The translations under genes were made by a program, and so were the position numbers. The notes under the pieces are model-generated. The model saw only the letters and a list, made by a program, of their open reading frames with translations. It made no database searches and was not told where the DNA came from. A DNA stretch of 64,000 nucleotides from Gamarada debralockiae (lineage: Eukaryota > Ascomycota > Leotiomycetes > Helotiales > Hyphodiscaceae), in the NCBI GenBank assembly GCA_002803225.1, contig NXFV01001910.1, positions 1 to 64,000 of the forward strand. The letters are read 5' to 3'. Positions 11,455 to 21,579 of this stretch are shown here, piece after piece; the first letter of the stretch is position 1; every line of letters starts with the position of its first letter.

Positions 11455-12411
11455 ATGTCCGATTCAGCCTTGTTGTCCTCGCCCTCGCCATCGCAGACCC
11501 TGAGACTGGGCGAGACAGATAAGCTCGCGACGAACCTTCCAACTTCACTCCAAGAGGACTCTTGCTCTCCTAAACAATCCAAATCAACAATGAAAACTTT
11601 CACCCTCTTTCCCAATCTCACGCCCGAACTCCGCATCCAAATCTGGCATTCCTACCTGCAAACACCACGCCTAATAACCGTCTCAGCGCATCCATCCTCC
11701 TCCACTTCTTCCGCCTCCCCCAACAACTCAAGCCAAACCTTCCATATAGCACGCCACGCCGCCTGCTCTCTACTCTCCGTCAATGCGGAAGCACGCTACG
11801 AGGCAATAAGACATTACTCCGCAATTCCCGGTAAAGAAGAGATAAAGAGGGATAGGCTACCGTATCATGCTCAGCATAGATCCTCTACGAAAGGATTTTA
11901 TAGGGCTCCCGGGGAAGACGTGGTGTATTTGAAGGGATGTTATTATGACTCGAGGTGGTTTAGGGGGGTGGGTATTGTGGGGAGGGAGGTCATTGCTGAG
12001 CTTTCTGGTCTTCTATCACCATCACTATCCTCCGAAACTCAGAACGAGAGTCAGAGTGAGCAGGTCCAAGGTCGAATCCCTCTCGTCGGAAGGATCAAAA
12101 CTTTGGCCCTTGATGAGGCATTCCTTAGTGACGAAACGCTCTTTGGCCGGCCGGAAGTGAGCCCTGTGATGGTATATCTGATGCGAGATCTAAAGGGGCT
12201 GGAGAGATTGATTATCGTTAGAACAGAGCGAGAAAACACGGGGATAGACGAGATAGAGAGTAGGATCGAAGACGCGAGGCGGAAATTGGTATGGCTGTGC
12301 GAGTTATGGGGATACGGGGAGGAGGTGGAGGAATTAAGGGGTTGGAAATGTCCGGTGCTTAGAGTGGTGGGGAGAGAGGAGTTAAGGGGTTTGTGTGGTG
12401 AATGGCAATGA
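11455..12411 (+). CDS. 2EXR-domain protein (full-length parent copy)
   Basis: Single-exon 318-residue protein of the large, functionally undefined fungal 2EXR family. The hallmark FTLFPNLTPELRIQIWHSYL is at about residues 48-67, followed by the PRLI strand, a LLSVNAEARYEA segment and a DVVYLKG segment. The C-terminal part (GRIKTLALDEAFLSDETLFG onward) is repeated at 21.0-21.5 kb. An alternative start at 11590 (MKTFTLFPN) begins directly before the domain, so the first 45 Ser/Pro/Thr-rich residues could be non-coding. It is convergent with gene A1 (118 bp gap). The left edge of the tandem duplication falls inside this gene at about 11992. Confidence 0.8.
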   Translation: MSDSALLSSPSPSQTLRLGETDKLATNLPTSLQEDSCSPKQSKSTMKTFTLFPNLTPELRIQIWHSYLQTPRLITVSAHPSSSTSSASPNNSSQTFHIARHAACSLLSVNAEARYEAIRHYSAIPGKEEIKRDRLPYHAQHRSSTKGFYRAPGEDVVYLKGCYYDSRWFRGVGIVGREVIAELSGLLSPSLSSETQNESQSEQVQGRIPLVGRIKTLALDEAFLSDETLFGRPEVSPVMVYLMRDLKGLERLIIVRTERENTGIDEIESRIEDARRKLVWLCELWGYGEEVEELRGWKCPVLRVVGREELRGLCGEWQ

Positions 12412-12528
12412 CGATGTGGTATGAAGATCTGGATGCACGAATTCAACGAATGATATGATGAAACGACTCTAATTGTACATGGTATATATGACAAAAGAAA
12501 ATGCTGGTAATGAATAAACGAACGTGGT

Positions 12529-14567
12529 TCAATTGGGTAAGATGGATATCACCCCTGATACCCTCGTCTTGACAACATTCACTTTCTGCACGACTTTCTT
12601 CCACAGTCGTCTTAATCTCAAACTGTGGAAACAACCCACTCTTCCATTTTCCATCCCAGACTCCTCGCCACAGCGACACTCGTCTTGTCCAAGACCGCAT
12701 GCCTTACGCACCCCGGACTCATCGTTGTGAGTTTGTGGAGTCGGTAGATTGGGCAGTGGTTTTTGCAGGATGGCTATTACCGGAGATGGGGTGAAAGTCA
12801 GGAAAGCATCTTGAAGTCCATTCCTTCTTTCCTCGGGTGTTGCAGGTGGTGTCATGAGACCGTGTTGTTGGGCTGCAGGAAGATACATTTTGTAGCGCAT
12901 CGAGGGAGGAGTGACGATTGCGTATCCATACGACTCTTCCGTGGTATATGATTGGTCTTTACTTGACTCCGGAGTAGCTTCCGGTGTTATAAGACCAAAA
13001 TTCGTATGGATATGAGCTGTCTTGACGGGCGTTCTGGGCGGTTCAGGAGCACTTTCCGAGTTTGAGATGAAAGGATCTGTTTCGGAGGTGATGAGAGCAG
13101 TATTGGCCAGCGTTGAGGGCGTTGAAATCTCGATTTTCTGCCTATGCTCCAATGTACCCTTCTCAGCTTCATTGCCTTCCTTATTCCCATCATCCTTTCC
13201 GGATTTCTTATCTGCGTGTGCGTCGAACTCATCCCATCTCGTTGACGAGTGTTCTAGTAGTTGCATGGCGTGCGGAATCTTCGTGGGCGTCGCGAACTCG
13301 AATAATTTCGACGGGGATCTGTAATCAGTGTTGAACTTGAATGCGGAGACATTGTAAGTTGAGTTTATTGAGGATGAACCTGCCGCTGATACGGAATCTG
13401 GTAGTTTTGCCGTGACCCCTACATCAAAGACAAGTGGCGGAACTTGTTCCCCGGCTCCAAACTTGTACGCAAGATTGCGGGGCTCTTCTGTGTCGTTCAA
13501 CTTCTCTTTGATGTGTGCGTGTGAGGGCGTCGTGCCCGGCGTTGGAGGGAACTCGATATTGAAGGTTTCTGTTTTGGTCTTTCCCTGAGATATGATCTTG
13601 GGAGCACTTTCGTTGGACTTGGCCTTCGCAGTTACTTTGATATCCGAAGACTTTGTGATCGTGAAACTCTGCTGCTGTGAGTTTGACGTCATCGAGGCCT
13701 TCGTTGGGGTTGGTGGAGATTGCTCTTGTTGGATCTCATTGGAGGCCACCGATTTTGACTCTAACGGCGATACTGGCGGCGATGGTAGAGAATAACTGAT
13801 TGAAGATGGATTCGAAATAGTGTTGTTTGAATCAAGCTTCTCTGCTCTGGTCCCCTCCAACTTTCGGGAAGGTGTATTGTTTGTCGAGGCTGGAGGTGTT
13901 ATGATTGTCTGAAAAGCCTTTGGAACAGGAACGTCAGACAGCTTTTGCATCGTAGCCTCTAATCTGGCCAAAGTGGTGTACAGAGTATTCTCTGATTTTA
14001 TGTCCGTAGCCAGAGGGCGGGTTTCTTGGGCGAAGTAGTTCGTTGCTTTCGAGGGAGGAGTCTGTGAACTAGTCATAGAGATCTAGCAAAGTTTACCATC
14101 AGTATCTATGATGAATCGAGCGATTGAATTCATACCTTGTTCCTGGTCTCTTCTTCCTCAAGCTTCACCCTAATATCATCCAAGTTGTTCCTCATCTTAG
14201 CCGGAGCTCGTTCCGACTTGACCATAGCAGCTATTTTCTTCTCCCTCTCAACCTCTGCTGCGTGCTGCTCAATCTTGATTCGCCATTTTATGGTCGTCTC
14301 TTGAATCTGTTGGTACAAGTACTCAGGCTTACGGTGAATACGGGGACACAGAGTTAATTTAGCTAGTTCTTCCAAAAACCTGTATGATCTTGAGAGGTTT
14401 CTGTGGGTGCCCATTTCATCGAGAAGTCTCGACGCACGATCTTTATCGCTGTTGGCGATCATTTTTTGGCCGCATCGTGCACCTTCCTTGGTTGTGCCAA
14501 CGCAGGAGAACTTAGGATCATCGGGGTACACGTCGAGGATATATCGAAAATCCCAATTGGTCGACAT
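12529..14567 (-). CDS. Family member A1: CCCH-module/Pro-Ser-Thr-rich protein of unknown function
   Basis: I do not recognise this as a named family. Exons 14567-14136 and 14082-12529 (53-bp intron, phase 0) give 661 residues. Residues 1-80 hold a compact module: WDFR at 5-8, then C22, C32, C74 and H78, a plausible zinc site. Residues 90-144 are charged and helical, probably a coiled coil. The second exon is a disordered Pro/Ser/Thr region with TP/SP motifs, including FGLITPEATPE, EESYGYAIVTPP and GLMTPPATPE. The C-terminus has a Cys cluster ACGLGQDECRC and a basic tail. The first Cys of the cluster found in its paralogs is replaced by Arg (VRKAC). The TP/SP repeats could be kinase targets (inference). 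It is convergent with the 2EXR gene and paralogous to A2, B1 and B2. Confidence 0.75.
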
Positions 14568-15134
14568 AGTGGATTGTAAAGGGTAAAAGAATGAGTAAGG
14601 ACAATGAAAAATGCAGTCAGGAGAATGATTCGAATATTAGTTGTTGAGGAGAAATGTACCTCGAACTTGCGAAGTTTAACGGGATAATGACAGATAGGTC
14701 TCTCCAAATAGTCTTGTAGAAAGGAATATATAACCTGGGGAACAGTTCCGGCACGTAACGTTGTTAGTTAAGCCACTTTGTACCCCCGGTGGGTTCATGC
14801 CGTGATGGCCTGCATTACTAACATATTTTGTGTCAAAAATAACTCGAAAGCGTGGGGGGTGGAAATATCTCTATTTCAGGCACAGCCTTGAGAAGCTTCA
14901 ATACCACTTGCGACATAGCAGAGACTGGAGGAAACGTGAGGTGTGCAGCCCACACGTAATCAAGGACCCCGCACCACAGCCATAGATGCCTCCGATATGC
15001 ACTGTAGCGAAGGGGTCACAAGCCAGGTCACTCTTCTCTCGACTCTTGCGACACTAGGTACCGAGAGTACGGCGATTCGCTCATTCTAATGTATGCACTT
15101 AGCCACGCTGCTGAAACTTCCGAGAGAAAGTAGA

Positions 15135-16625
15135 TCCTCCCCACTAAATAAACTGTAATTTCCCGCTTTTACAAGGGATCTGTGGGTATCATTCCAAAAT
15201 TGCCCTGACAGGCTTCGGAACCTTCAACCGTACGAGCACCCGCTGTCTGCTACTTTCGTACATGAGGCAACAATCTGGCCTTTTCTGTCTGCGCACCTGT
15301 CGATCTTACTAGATGGTTCGAGTTCAAGGGGTCGACGCAGGGGGGTTAGCTACTGTAGTAAGGATATAATGTTCGATCGCTGCTTTTCAGGCCTAATTCG
15401 TGGCATTTGGTCATAGGCTAACACTCTCTATTCCTACACCAAAGACATCTAAGAAAGAATCGTCTCGGGATGAACGTTTACAAGTTCAGACGCTTATTTC
15501 GATGCAAGTTGGACGCAAGACGTTATTGCTCTTTAACTTAACCTGACTCTTAGCCAAGTTAAGTACGCTGTCTCTTATCGAGTTTCGCCTCAAAAACACC
15601 GCATAGGTCGAAAGGTTTACCTTAATATTCCTTACCGAAAATGGTTGATCGAATGGGTTACTGCCTCGAAGGAAAATTAACAAGTCCTGTGGCCTGAAAT
15701 CCCTCGAATACTCGGTCTCGATTGCGGCGAGTACGCTATTTGTACTGCTTTCAAGAAAGAAAGCTTCGCTCATCGATCTGTGCGTCAAAACCCTCCTCTT
15801 TCCGAAGACAATCGAAAGGCACGATTGGATTAGGCACTGGAGCATATAAATTGGACTGAAGAGCAGTGGGTTTCTGTGCTATGGAGGGATGAAACGTGGG
15901 TAGAGCCAGGCAGACACACACGTCCTTGAATTACACGCAAAATCGGCGATTCCGAGCTGTATCATCCTGATTGTATCAGACCGCGATATCAAAGGAAGTC
16001 TGATAGATGTTTTGGGGTCGATTTCAGGCAAATACGGGAGGCACCAAGGCCTGTTTGGGAGAAGGATTGGGAGACGATAAATAAAGGTTCTTACTCAGGA
16101 ATTATTATTCCTATCGTTCAGGAGATTCTTCAGCAATACCCAGACCTATAGTTTCAACAAGACAACGAAAAGGCTATGCGGCAAGCTTTAAGAAATCAGT
16201 CTTTGATTTAATTGGAATACAGAGAATCTTTTGGCCTGCGTTTTCACCAGATTTGAATCCAGTTGAGACTCTGTGGAATGATATAAGGATTATATTCAAG
16301 AGCACTATCCTGAAGTACATAGGTATACAAACGGCTAAGCAGTGTAGTACAAGAGGCTTGGGAGTCACTTACACATGAAAGGATCAAGGAACTAATTAGA
16401 GAGATGCCAAAGAGAATGTCAAGCTGTGATAGATGCTCCAGGAATGCATACAAAATATTAGAGATTTTCAATAAAGCAGCATTAGATTGCATGGGGGTGT
16501 GCACAGATTGAACAAGTCAGATTGTTGTACGAAAGTACACAGACCAGTTTATGGCGGGTTTCCACCACTAAGAGCACGTCCTTCACAGCTTACAGGGTTA
16601 AGGTTTATTTAGGGGAAGGGGGAGA
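15135..16625 (+). mobile_element. Degenerate Tc1/mariner-type DNA transposon relic
   Basis: About 1.5 kb present in copy 1 of the duplication and absent from the matching place in copy 2. Decayed DDE_3-type transposase reading is visible on the plus strand but broken by many stops and shifts. One piece reads FNKTTKRL or, in the next frame, FQQDNEKA (16151-16170), the second catalytic Asp region. Another reads FWPAFSPDLNPVETLWNDI (about 16229-16285), the third catalytic region, with a shift inside. The ends are imperfect inverted repeats: TCCCCACTAAATAAACT-like at 15136-15155 against GGTTTATTTAGGGGAAGG at 16602-16619. Stops that replace CAG/CAA codons are compatible with RIP. It cannot be active. 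Confidence 0.75.
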
Positions 16626-16648
16626 GGGGAGGGGGTTTACTCACACAT

Positions 16649-16664
16649 ATTGCGCAAGATCGCT
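16649..16664 (+). repeat. 16-bp element copy 1 (upstream of A1)
   Basis: ATTGCGCAAGATCGCT with the palindromic core TTGCGCAA. It lies 2.08 kb upstream of the A1 start now, but about 0.59 kb upstream if the 1.49-kb transposon relic is discounted. Copies occur upstream of all four paralogs. Confidence 0.7.
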
Positions 16665-16938
16665 GATAGGATTCCGCGTCAGTCAAAATGATGCAGCCAA
16701 TGTGATGACCGGATCTGCGACTCATCTTGTACGGGACGGTTCGGCTGGCGGTGCCGCAGACGCTTCTACCGAAAACTCCGGCGTTTCAGAAAACGGAGCC
16801 TAATTGACCAACGGGGACTTCGTATGATACAGCCATGTACTTGTACAGAGAACTCCACCTTGGAAGTGCTGGGAGTGCTTTGAGGAACGCGAAATCGCGG
16901 CAGAACATTTGGAGGCGAATTTGCTTGAAAAATGCTAT

Positions 16939-19662
16939 TTATGCAGAGGATTGATGCACCTCATCAGGTTCCAGACGCGCCACTATGGAGCCAGCAACTT
17001 TCGTCACACCTGTCACTACTCCATTCACCGTCCTCACAGCTCTCTTTCTCAACTTTCGTCCAAGTCCTCGTTTTCTAACACCCGCTTGTTTGTTCTCCCA
17101 CTCTATTTGTTCCTGATGCTCACATCGACAGGGTTCTTCACTACCTTGCTCATTCTGTTCACAAATTTCACATAGACCTGTCTCCTGCGCAGCGGACTGG
17201 ATTTGCTTTGGACTTGGCACTGGTTTTCGGGGTATCATTGCTGAGAAATGGCCTTGCGGCTCGTTGGGTGGACAAGTATCCAAGTGGTCGCCGCTGTGCG
17301 ATATCTCTGGACTCGCTGGAGGCGTGAGTAACGAATCCGTTTTCTTCGGTAAGAGATACGTTTTGTGTGGTTGGGTACGAGAAGTGATGATTGCGTCTCC
17401 AAAAATCTCTTCAGTGGGGGAAACAAGAGTTGAACCTCGTCCTGGCATGATCTCCGGCGTAATATTTGTCTCTGCTTTGATGAGGGTTGAAATTTTTGTC
17501 TTTTGAGTATTGAGTGGCTCGCAGATCGCTCCAAGGTTTGTAGAATCTTCTTTGCGGTGGGGAGATATGTTGACTGTTTCTGGAGTTGCTTTCAGTGTTA
17601 GGAGCCCATCTTTTTCGCATGCTTGAGAGGTCTTGATAGGTGTCTTTGGCGACTTACGAGCTCTTTCCGATTCCTCAACTTGCGCAAGGGAATCCTCGGT
17701 TCCTGCTGTAGGACCTATTTGAATCAAAGCTGCATATCTTGATTTATCCCCAGCCTTTTCTATATCTTTCTGTGGATGCTCTCTTTCCGGTTCGTTGACC
17801 CCTTCGCCAACAGGCTCTTGGTCTGATTGCCTTGCTGATTCGGTAGTCAATCCGATTCTAATGGAGAACTTATTAGGTAGTCGTGCAGCATACGATAATT
17901 TGCACCACGTATCAAAGTCGAAAGACTTGGGGGGAACCATGTACTCAGAGCCAAACACAAATCCAAAGTCGTTCCTGATGGGGTTCCCAGGGCTTTTAGT
18001 TCTTGCAGATGGCGGCCCCTCTACTCGCTTCCATGGATTAGGAGATTGCGGAATGAAATCCAAGTTGAAAAGTGGGAGTTGCTTTTGGTTTGGTATTTCT
18101 GATGCCGCTGGGTGATTGTTTGTATCTGACGCGGATGTAGGCTGGAGAATCGTAGGTATTTCTGTGGTCGATAAGTCTGTCGGTGGAGGAGTATTTGGTG
18201 GGCCAGAAAAGGATGGAGGAATGCTAACTCTGAAAGATCTTTGCTGTCTCTCATGATTTATATCAGCAGCTCGTGGCCATGGACTACGGCTCTGGCGTTC
18301 ACTACCCTCATCATCTATCTTACAACTCTGACCAAGATCAAAGCCAGAAGTATCGTAGCCCAATTGTTCCCACCCTTTTAGCATAGCCTCCACTTCTTCC
18401 TCACTCATGGGCGTTGGAGCTTTGCCTCTCCCGCCCCGCTGATCCCAAGGTAGAATAATAAAGATATTCTTCCCTTTCCATGGCACTTTCTTCTTGAATC
18501 TATGTGGGCCAGGTGCGGGTGAAGGCGCGGAAGTTGAAACTGCAGGTGTCGCTGGGAGTATGGTTGCGCGCCCTGGTAACGTCTCTTTCGGCGGGGGTAG
18601 GTAAGCCTTCTCTTCCAATAGTGAAGGAATCAACATTTCCATCTCCGCGCCGGACCTCGTTTCTTCGTTTGGAGGATCGAGAATCGCCGGAGGTCTTTGG
18701 TTCAACGTGTCAGGTGAGGATGCAGGTTTGGGCGGGCGAGGAATGGATATAGGATCGCAAGTTGGGAGTGAGTCTTGACTTCGGATATCCTCCAATGGTG
18801 GATAATTAGGTCCTTTGAAAGTGAATGAATAGGGTACTTTCAAAGCGTATGGACGGGGCACATTCAAAGTATTCGAGTCGAAAGCTAGACCTGAGCCGCG
18901 TTTCAACGTCCTTGACGATGGTAGGGAAACGATTGGCCTGGAAACGAGAGGGCCATTGTGGAACAGGATTGATTTCCCGGATCCAAACTCGTACCAAGTA
19001 GGCTTTTCTTTAGTATCCGCTACAGTTGACGGATTATCGTCCTTTGCCTCCGAGCTTTCTGCTACAGATGAAGAGTCCTGTTTGGGAAACTCTGTTGCAA
19101 TATCTTGGAAAGGAGGCTTTGTGGCGGAACTTTTCGATATGAATGACGGTGCGTCAGTCCTTGCACTTGATGAAATGCACGTGTCCTTAGAGAGAGTCGG
19201 AAGTTTTGGTGGTAATCTTTTGACTGCGTCTGCAATTCGACGACAGCTGAGTTGCGCTTCAGATGCTCTAGGAAATGAATGCTGAAGGTGTTTGGACCTG
19301 GTCTGAATCTGCAACACAGACTTCATTGGCGCGGCGGGTGGCGATGGAAAATCGGAGGCTTGTAGTGCTTTCAATGCTTGCAATGCCTTTTCCAAGGATG
19401 TTTGCTTCCCAAGGGTAGTGTCACTTCCCTCGAGCGGAATAGATGTTTCTTCGTTCACATCTTTGGCGCCATCGATGCCCGTGTTCTCTAATAGGCGCTG
19501 CAAACTCTTTTCGAAAACAGTAGGCTTTCTGTGCATCGTTTCTTCGTCGTCGGTGAAGTGATCGATGACTTTTAGCTCTTGCACGAGAGAGGTGATTTTG
19601 GGCATAGTAGTTTGATCGATCTTATTGGCTTCGACTGTATTTATTTCCTTGCTTGGTAGAAT
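16939..19662 (-). CDS. Family member B1: long intact second exon, first exon decayed
   Basis: An uninterrupted 907-codon frame homologous to the second exon of B2. As an independent protein it could start at the ATG at 19605, giving 888 residues. It is Pro/Ser/Thr-rich and disordered, with the block PPKSFDFDTWCKLSYAARLP shared with B2 and, more loosely, with FEFATPTKIPHAMQL of A1. LLTPPASPE and a C-terminal Cys cluster CEIC...CRC with ten residues between pairs follow, then a basic tail. The upstream first exon is broken (see 19718-20101), so the CCCH module is lost. Either the locus is a recent pseudogene whose long exon has not yet decayed, or a shortened protein is made from 19605. The splice acceptor at 19663 (TTTCAG) is preserved. 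Confidence 0.6.
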   Translation of the reverse strand: MLPSKEINTVEANKIDQTTMPKITSLVQELKVIDHFTDDEETMHRKPTVFEKSLQRLLENTGIDGAKDVNEETSIPLEGSDTTLGKQTSLEKALQALKALQASDFPSPPAAPMKSVLQIQTRSKHLQHSFPRASEAQLSCRRIADAVKRLPPKLPTLSKDTCISSSARTDAPSFISKSSATKPPFQDIATEFPKQDSSSVAESSEAKDDNPSTVADTKEKPTWYEFGSGKSILFHNGPLVSRPIVSLPSSRTLKRGSGLAFDSNTLNVPRPYALKVPYSFTFKGPNYPPLEDIRSQDSLPTCDPISIPRPPKPASSPDTLNQRPPAILDPPNEETRSGAEMEMLIPSLLEEKAYLPPPKETLPGRATILPATPAVSTSAPSPAPGPHRFKKKVPWKGKNIFIILPWDQRGGRGKAPTPMSEEEVEAMLKGWEQLGYDTSGFDLGQSCKIDDEGSERQSRSPWPRAADINHERQQRSFRVSIPPSFSGPPNTPPPTDLSTTEIPTILQPTSASDTNNHPAASEIPNQKQLPLFNLDFIPQSPNPWKRVEGPPSARTKSPGNPIRNDFGFVFGSEYMVPPKSFDFDTWCKLSYAARLPNKFSIRIGLTTESARQSDQEPVGEGVNEPEREHPQKDIEKAGDKSRYAALIQIGPTAGTEDSLAQVEESERARKSPKTPIKTSQACEKDGLLTLKATPETVNISPHRKEDSTNLGAICEPLNTQKTKISTLIKAETNITPEIMPGRGSTLVSPTEEIFGDAIITSRTQPHKTYLLPKKTDSLLTPPASPEISHSGDHLDTCPPNEPQGHFSAMIPRKPVPSPKQIQSAAQETGLCEICEQNEQGSEEPCRCEHQEQIEWENKQAGVRKRGLGRKLRKRAVRTVNGVVTGVTKVAGSIVARLEPDEVHQSSA

Positions 19663-19717
19663 CTGAAACGTTTGCGGTCAGTAATAGTCACCTATAGGAT
19701 GATTGCCGGGTGCATAC

Positions 19718-20101
19718 CTCGATCTTACTCTCCATTTCGTTATACACCACCTTGGGAACCTGCAAATATTCCGGCGTTGATTTGGTGTCGGGAAGCTGAG
19801 AGGCAGTTCTTTGCTCCCTCTTACTATATCATCTGCCACTTCCTCCGCTTGATTATTCGACGACTTGATCTCGAAGTTGGGCTCTTTTCTGCAGAGCATT
19901 GACTTAGCTAGTCCTCTGAATTCGGTAGACGAAACTTCTTTATGTCTATCCATCCGATCCAGAGAGCTGCCCTACCACAATGTAATTCTGTTGATTCAGA
20001 ATGTGGAAGCAACGTCGGCGTTCTGACTTCGCAAGCCCTACAAATGTGTTTGTTTTCGGTTCGACTCAGAGGATTTCGCGGAAGTTCCAATATGTCGACA
20101 T
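19718..20101 (-). pseudogene. Decayed first exon of B1
   Basis: The minus strand starts with ATG and MSTYWNFREIL, nearly the same as the start of B2, but reaches TGA at codon 12. Further on, pieces homologous to B2 exon 1 appear in different frames (ICRACEV; then KEVSSTEFRGLAKSMLCRKE; then EMESKIE before the donor GTATGC at 19717), so several small indels have occurred. The donor and its partner acceptor remain in place. This is the only member of the four whose N-terminal CCCH module cannot be made. Confidence 0.7.
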
Positions 20102-21015
20102 GCTATAAAATGAAGGGATTTCAAGGAATCGAGCGAGGTGTACGCTCTACAGAGGTTCAATTGGGATGAGTGGAGGTTCAAAGGTTGTGCAATAACGAAC
20201 ATCATGATTCGCAAGGAACAGCGAGTCAGCGAGATTTACGATCTAAAGAGAAAGTACGGAACATATGATTTATTTGAACCCGGGGATAGCTGGCTACATT
20301 GGCATATGGAGCACTTGTCTAATTCGTGAATCCCTGAAGGGAATGTGACCAGGCACCGACACAGCCTCCGGTGCTTCAACACCACCATTCAATAATTGTG
20401 AAATAAGGAGGGGTTGGTAGCCCGCTGGCCGTTTTCACAGCAACTCTACGGCACAGCCTGAGCGTTCAGACATTCAACCAACGAGATTTGAGGGCAATGC
20501 AACTGGATTCTAACGCGGGGTAGAAACTTGTAACATAGCCAGCCTCAACCCTTGCTTTGCAGGACCTGAGATGATTGCTATTGGATAATCTACACGCGGG
20601 GTATGAAAGCTACCTCTTTAGACCAGACAAGAACGTTGAAACGTCTATTAATTCATATTGCGCAAGATCGCTATTTAAAAGACCCTATATCAAAAGGTGA
20701 AGCTGGTGTTGTGTCCGAATCTGAGACTCGGACGGTCCGGTATGACGGGGGTTAGTAGCAGTCATCCCGAAAAGACATCTTTTAAGAAAGCGGGAGGGTT
20801 GGGAGCCTGTCAATCGACCAACTGTGATCTCCTTCCCCCCCAACAAAAAAAAGGGAAGAGGAATGAATGGATAAGCAAAGGGTGTTTAAGTGTTCGCATG
20901 CAGGAACAGCTAACGGAGGCAGCGGAAGGATATATGTCGTCGAGCCTAACCCTGCACCTCAGCCAAACTCTCTTATACATCGTAGAACCCGGTGTACCGC
21001 TATAATTGGTATGGG
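20102..21015. other. Spacer upstream of B1
   Basis: About 0.9 kb of non-coding sequence that matches 27141-28017 in pieces (for example the ACAGCC...CTTTGCAG stretch near 20530 and the CACCTCAGCCAAACTCTCTT stretch near 20958). No gene is visible. Confidence 0.65.
20657..20672 (+). repeat. 16-bp element copy 2 (upstream of B1)
   Basis: Identical ATTGCGCAAGATCGCT, 556 bp upstream of the ancestral B1 start at 20101. Confidence 0.7.
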
Positions 21016-21486
21016 ATTGCTGAGCTTTCTGATCTTCTGTCTCTTTCTCTGAGTTTGGAGACTGAAGGAGAACATGAGCCCGCAGAAGCCCAGGTTCAAG
21101 GAAAAGTGCCATTTGTTGGAAGGATCAAGGCTTTGGCGCTTGACAAGGCGTTTCTCAGCGACGAAACGCTATTTGGAAGGCCGGAAATCTCGCCTGTGAT
21201 GGTGTTCTTGATGCGAGATCTAAAAGAGCTAGAAAGACTCATTGTTATCCGGACAGAGGGAGAAGAGACAGGAGGAGAGGAAATTGAAAGCAAGATTGAG
21301 GAGGCGAGACGGAAATTAGTGTGGCAGTGTGAGTTATGGGGGTATGGGGAGGAGGTGGAGGAGGTGGAGGAGGTGGAGGAGGTGGAGGAGTTGAGGGGGT
21401 GGAAATGTCCTGTTTTGAGTGTGATGGGGAGGAAGGAGTTGGGGGAAATGTGCGGTGAATATGAGGAACAAGAGATTAAGTTTTGA
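21016..21486 (+). pseudogene. Truncated 2EXR gene duplicate
   Basis: The C-terminal half of the 2EXR gene at 11455, starting exactly at the duplication junction. The reading frame stays open from 20992 to the stop at 21486 (164 codons, the first eight from spacer DNA) and shows GRIKALALDKAFLSDETLFG and RGWKCPVL as in the parent. The 2EXR signature itself is absent, so it cannot be a normal family member. A short ATG-started protein from 20992 is possible but has no known promoter. A 9-bp minisatellite expands a Glu-Glu-Val run near 21350-21390. Confidence 0.75.
21349..21391 (+). repeat. 9-bp minisatellite in the truncated 2EXR copy
   Basis: About four tandem GGAGGTGGA-type units encode EEVEEVEEVEE; the parent gene at 12322-12336 has a single unit (EEVEEL). 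Expansion is in multiples of nine and keeps the frame. Confidence 0.8.
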
Positions 21487-21579
21487 ATGTATGAATTCAA
21501 CGAAAGCTATGATGAAATGACTCTAGTTGTACAGGGTATATAAGACAAAGACAAAGGAAAAGAATGGTAATGAATGTGA

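Larger units (their letters stand above)
14568..16938. other. Spacer between A1 and B1, copy 1
   Basis: Upstream flank of A1 and downstream flank of B1. From 14700 to about 15120 it aligns by eye with 23640-24040 of copy 2, and again from about 16640 onward with 24080 onward. The intervening 1.5 kb is a transposon relic described separately. I see no host gene here. Confidence 0.7.
11992..21015. repeat. Tandem segmental duplication, unit 1 (about 9.0 kb)
   Basis: Unit 1 runs from inside the 2EXR gene (ATTGCTGAG at 11992) to ATTGGTATGGG at 21015, and contains the 2EXR 3' part, A1, the Tc1 relic, B1 and their spacers. The same gene order and spacer sequence recur in unit 2. The junction at 21015/21016 joins the right-end sequence directly to ATTGCTGAGCTTTCTG. 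The larger size compared with unit 2 is mainly the 1.5-kb transposon. Confidence 0.8.

Noticed and set aside
11166..11636. 156-codon minus-strand frame upstream of and overlapping the 2EXR gene
   Set aside because: No protein-like composition, and it overlaps the 2EXR start on the opposite strand.
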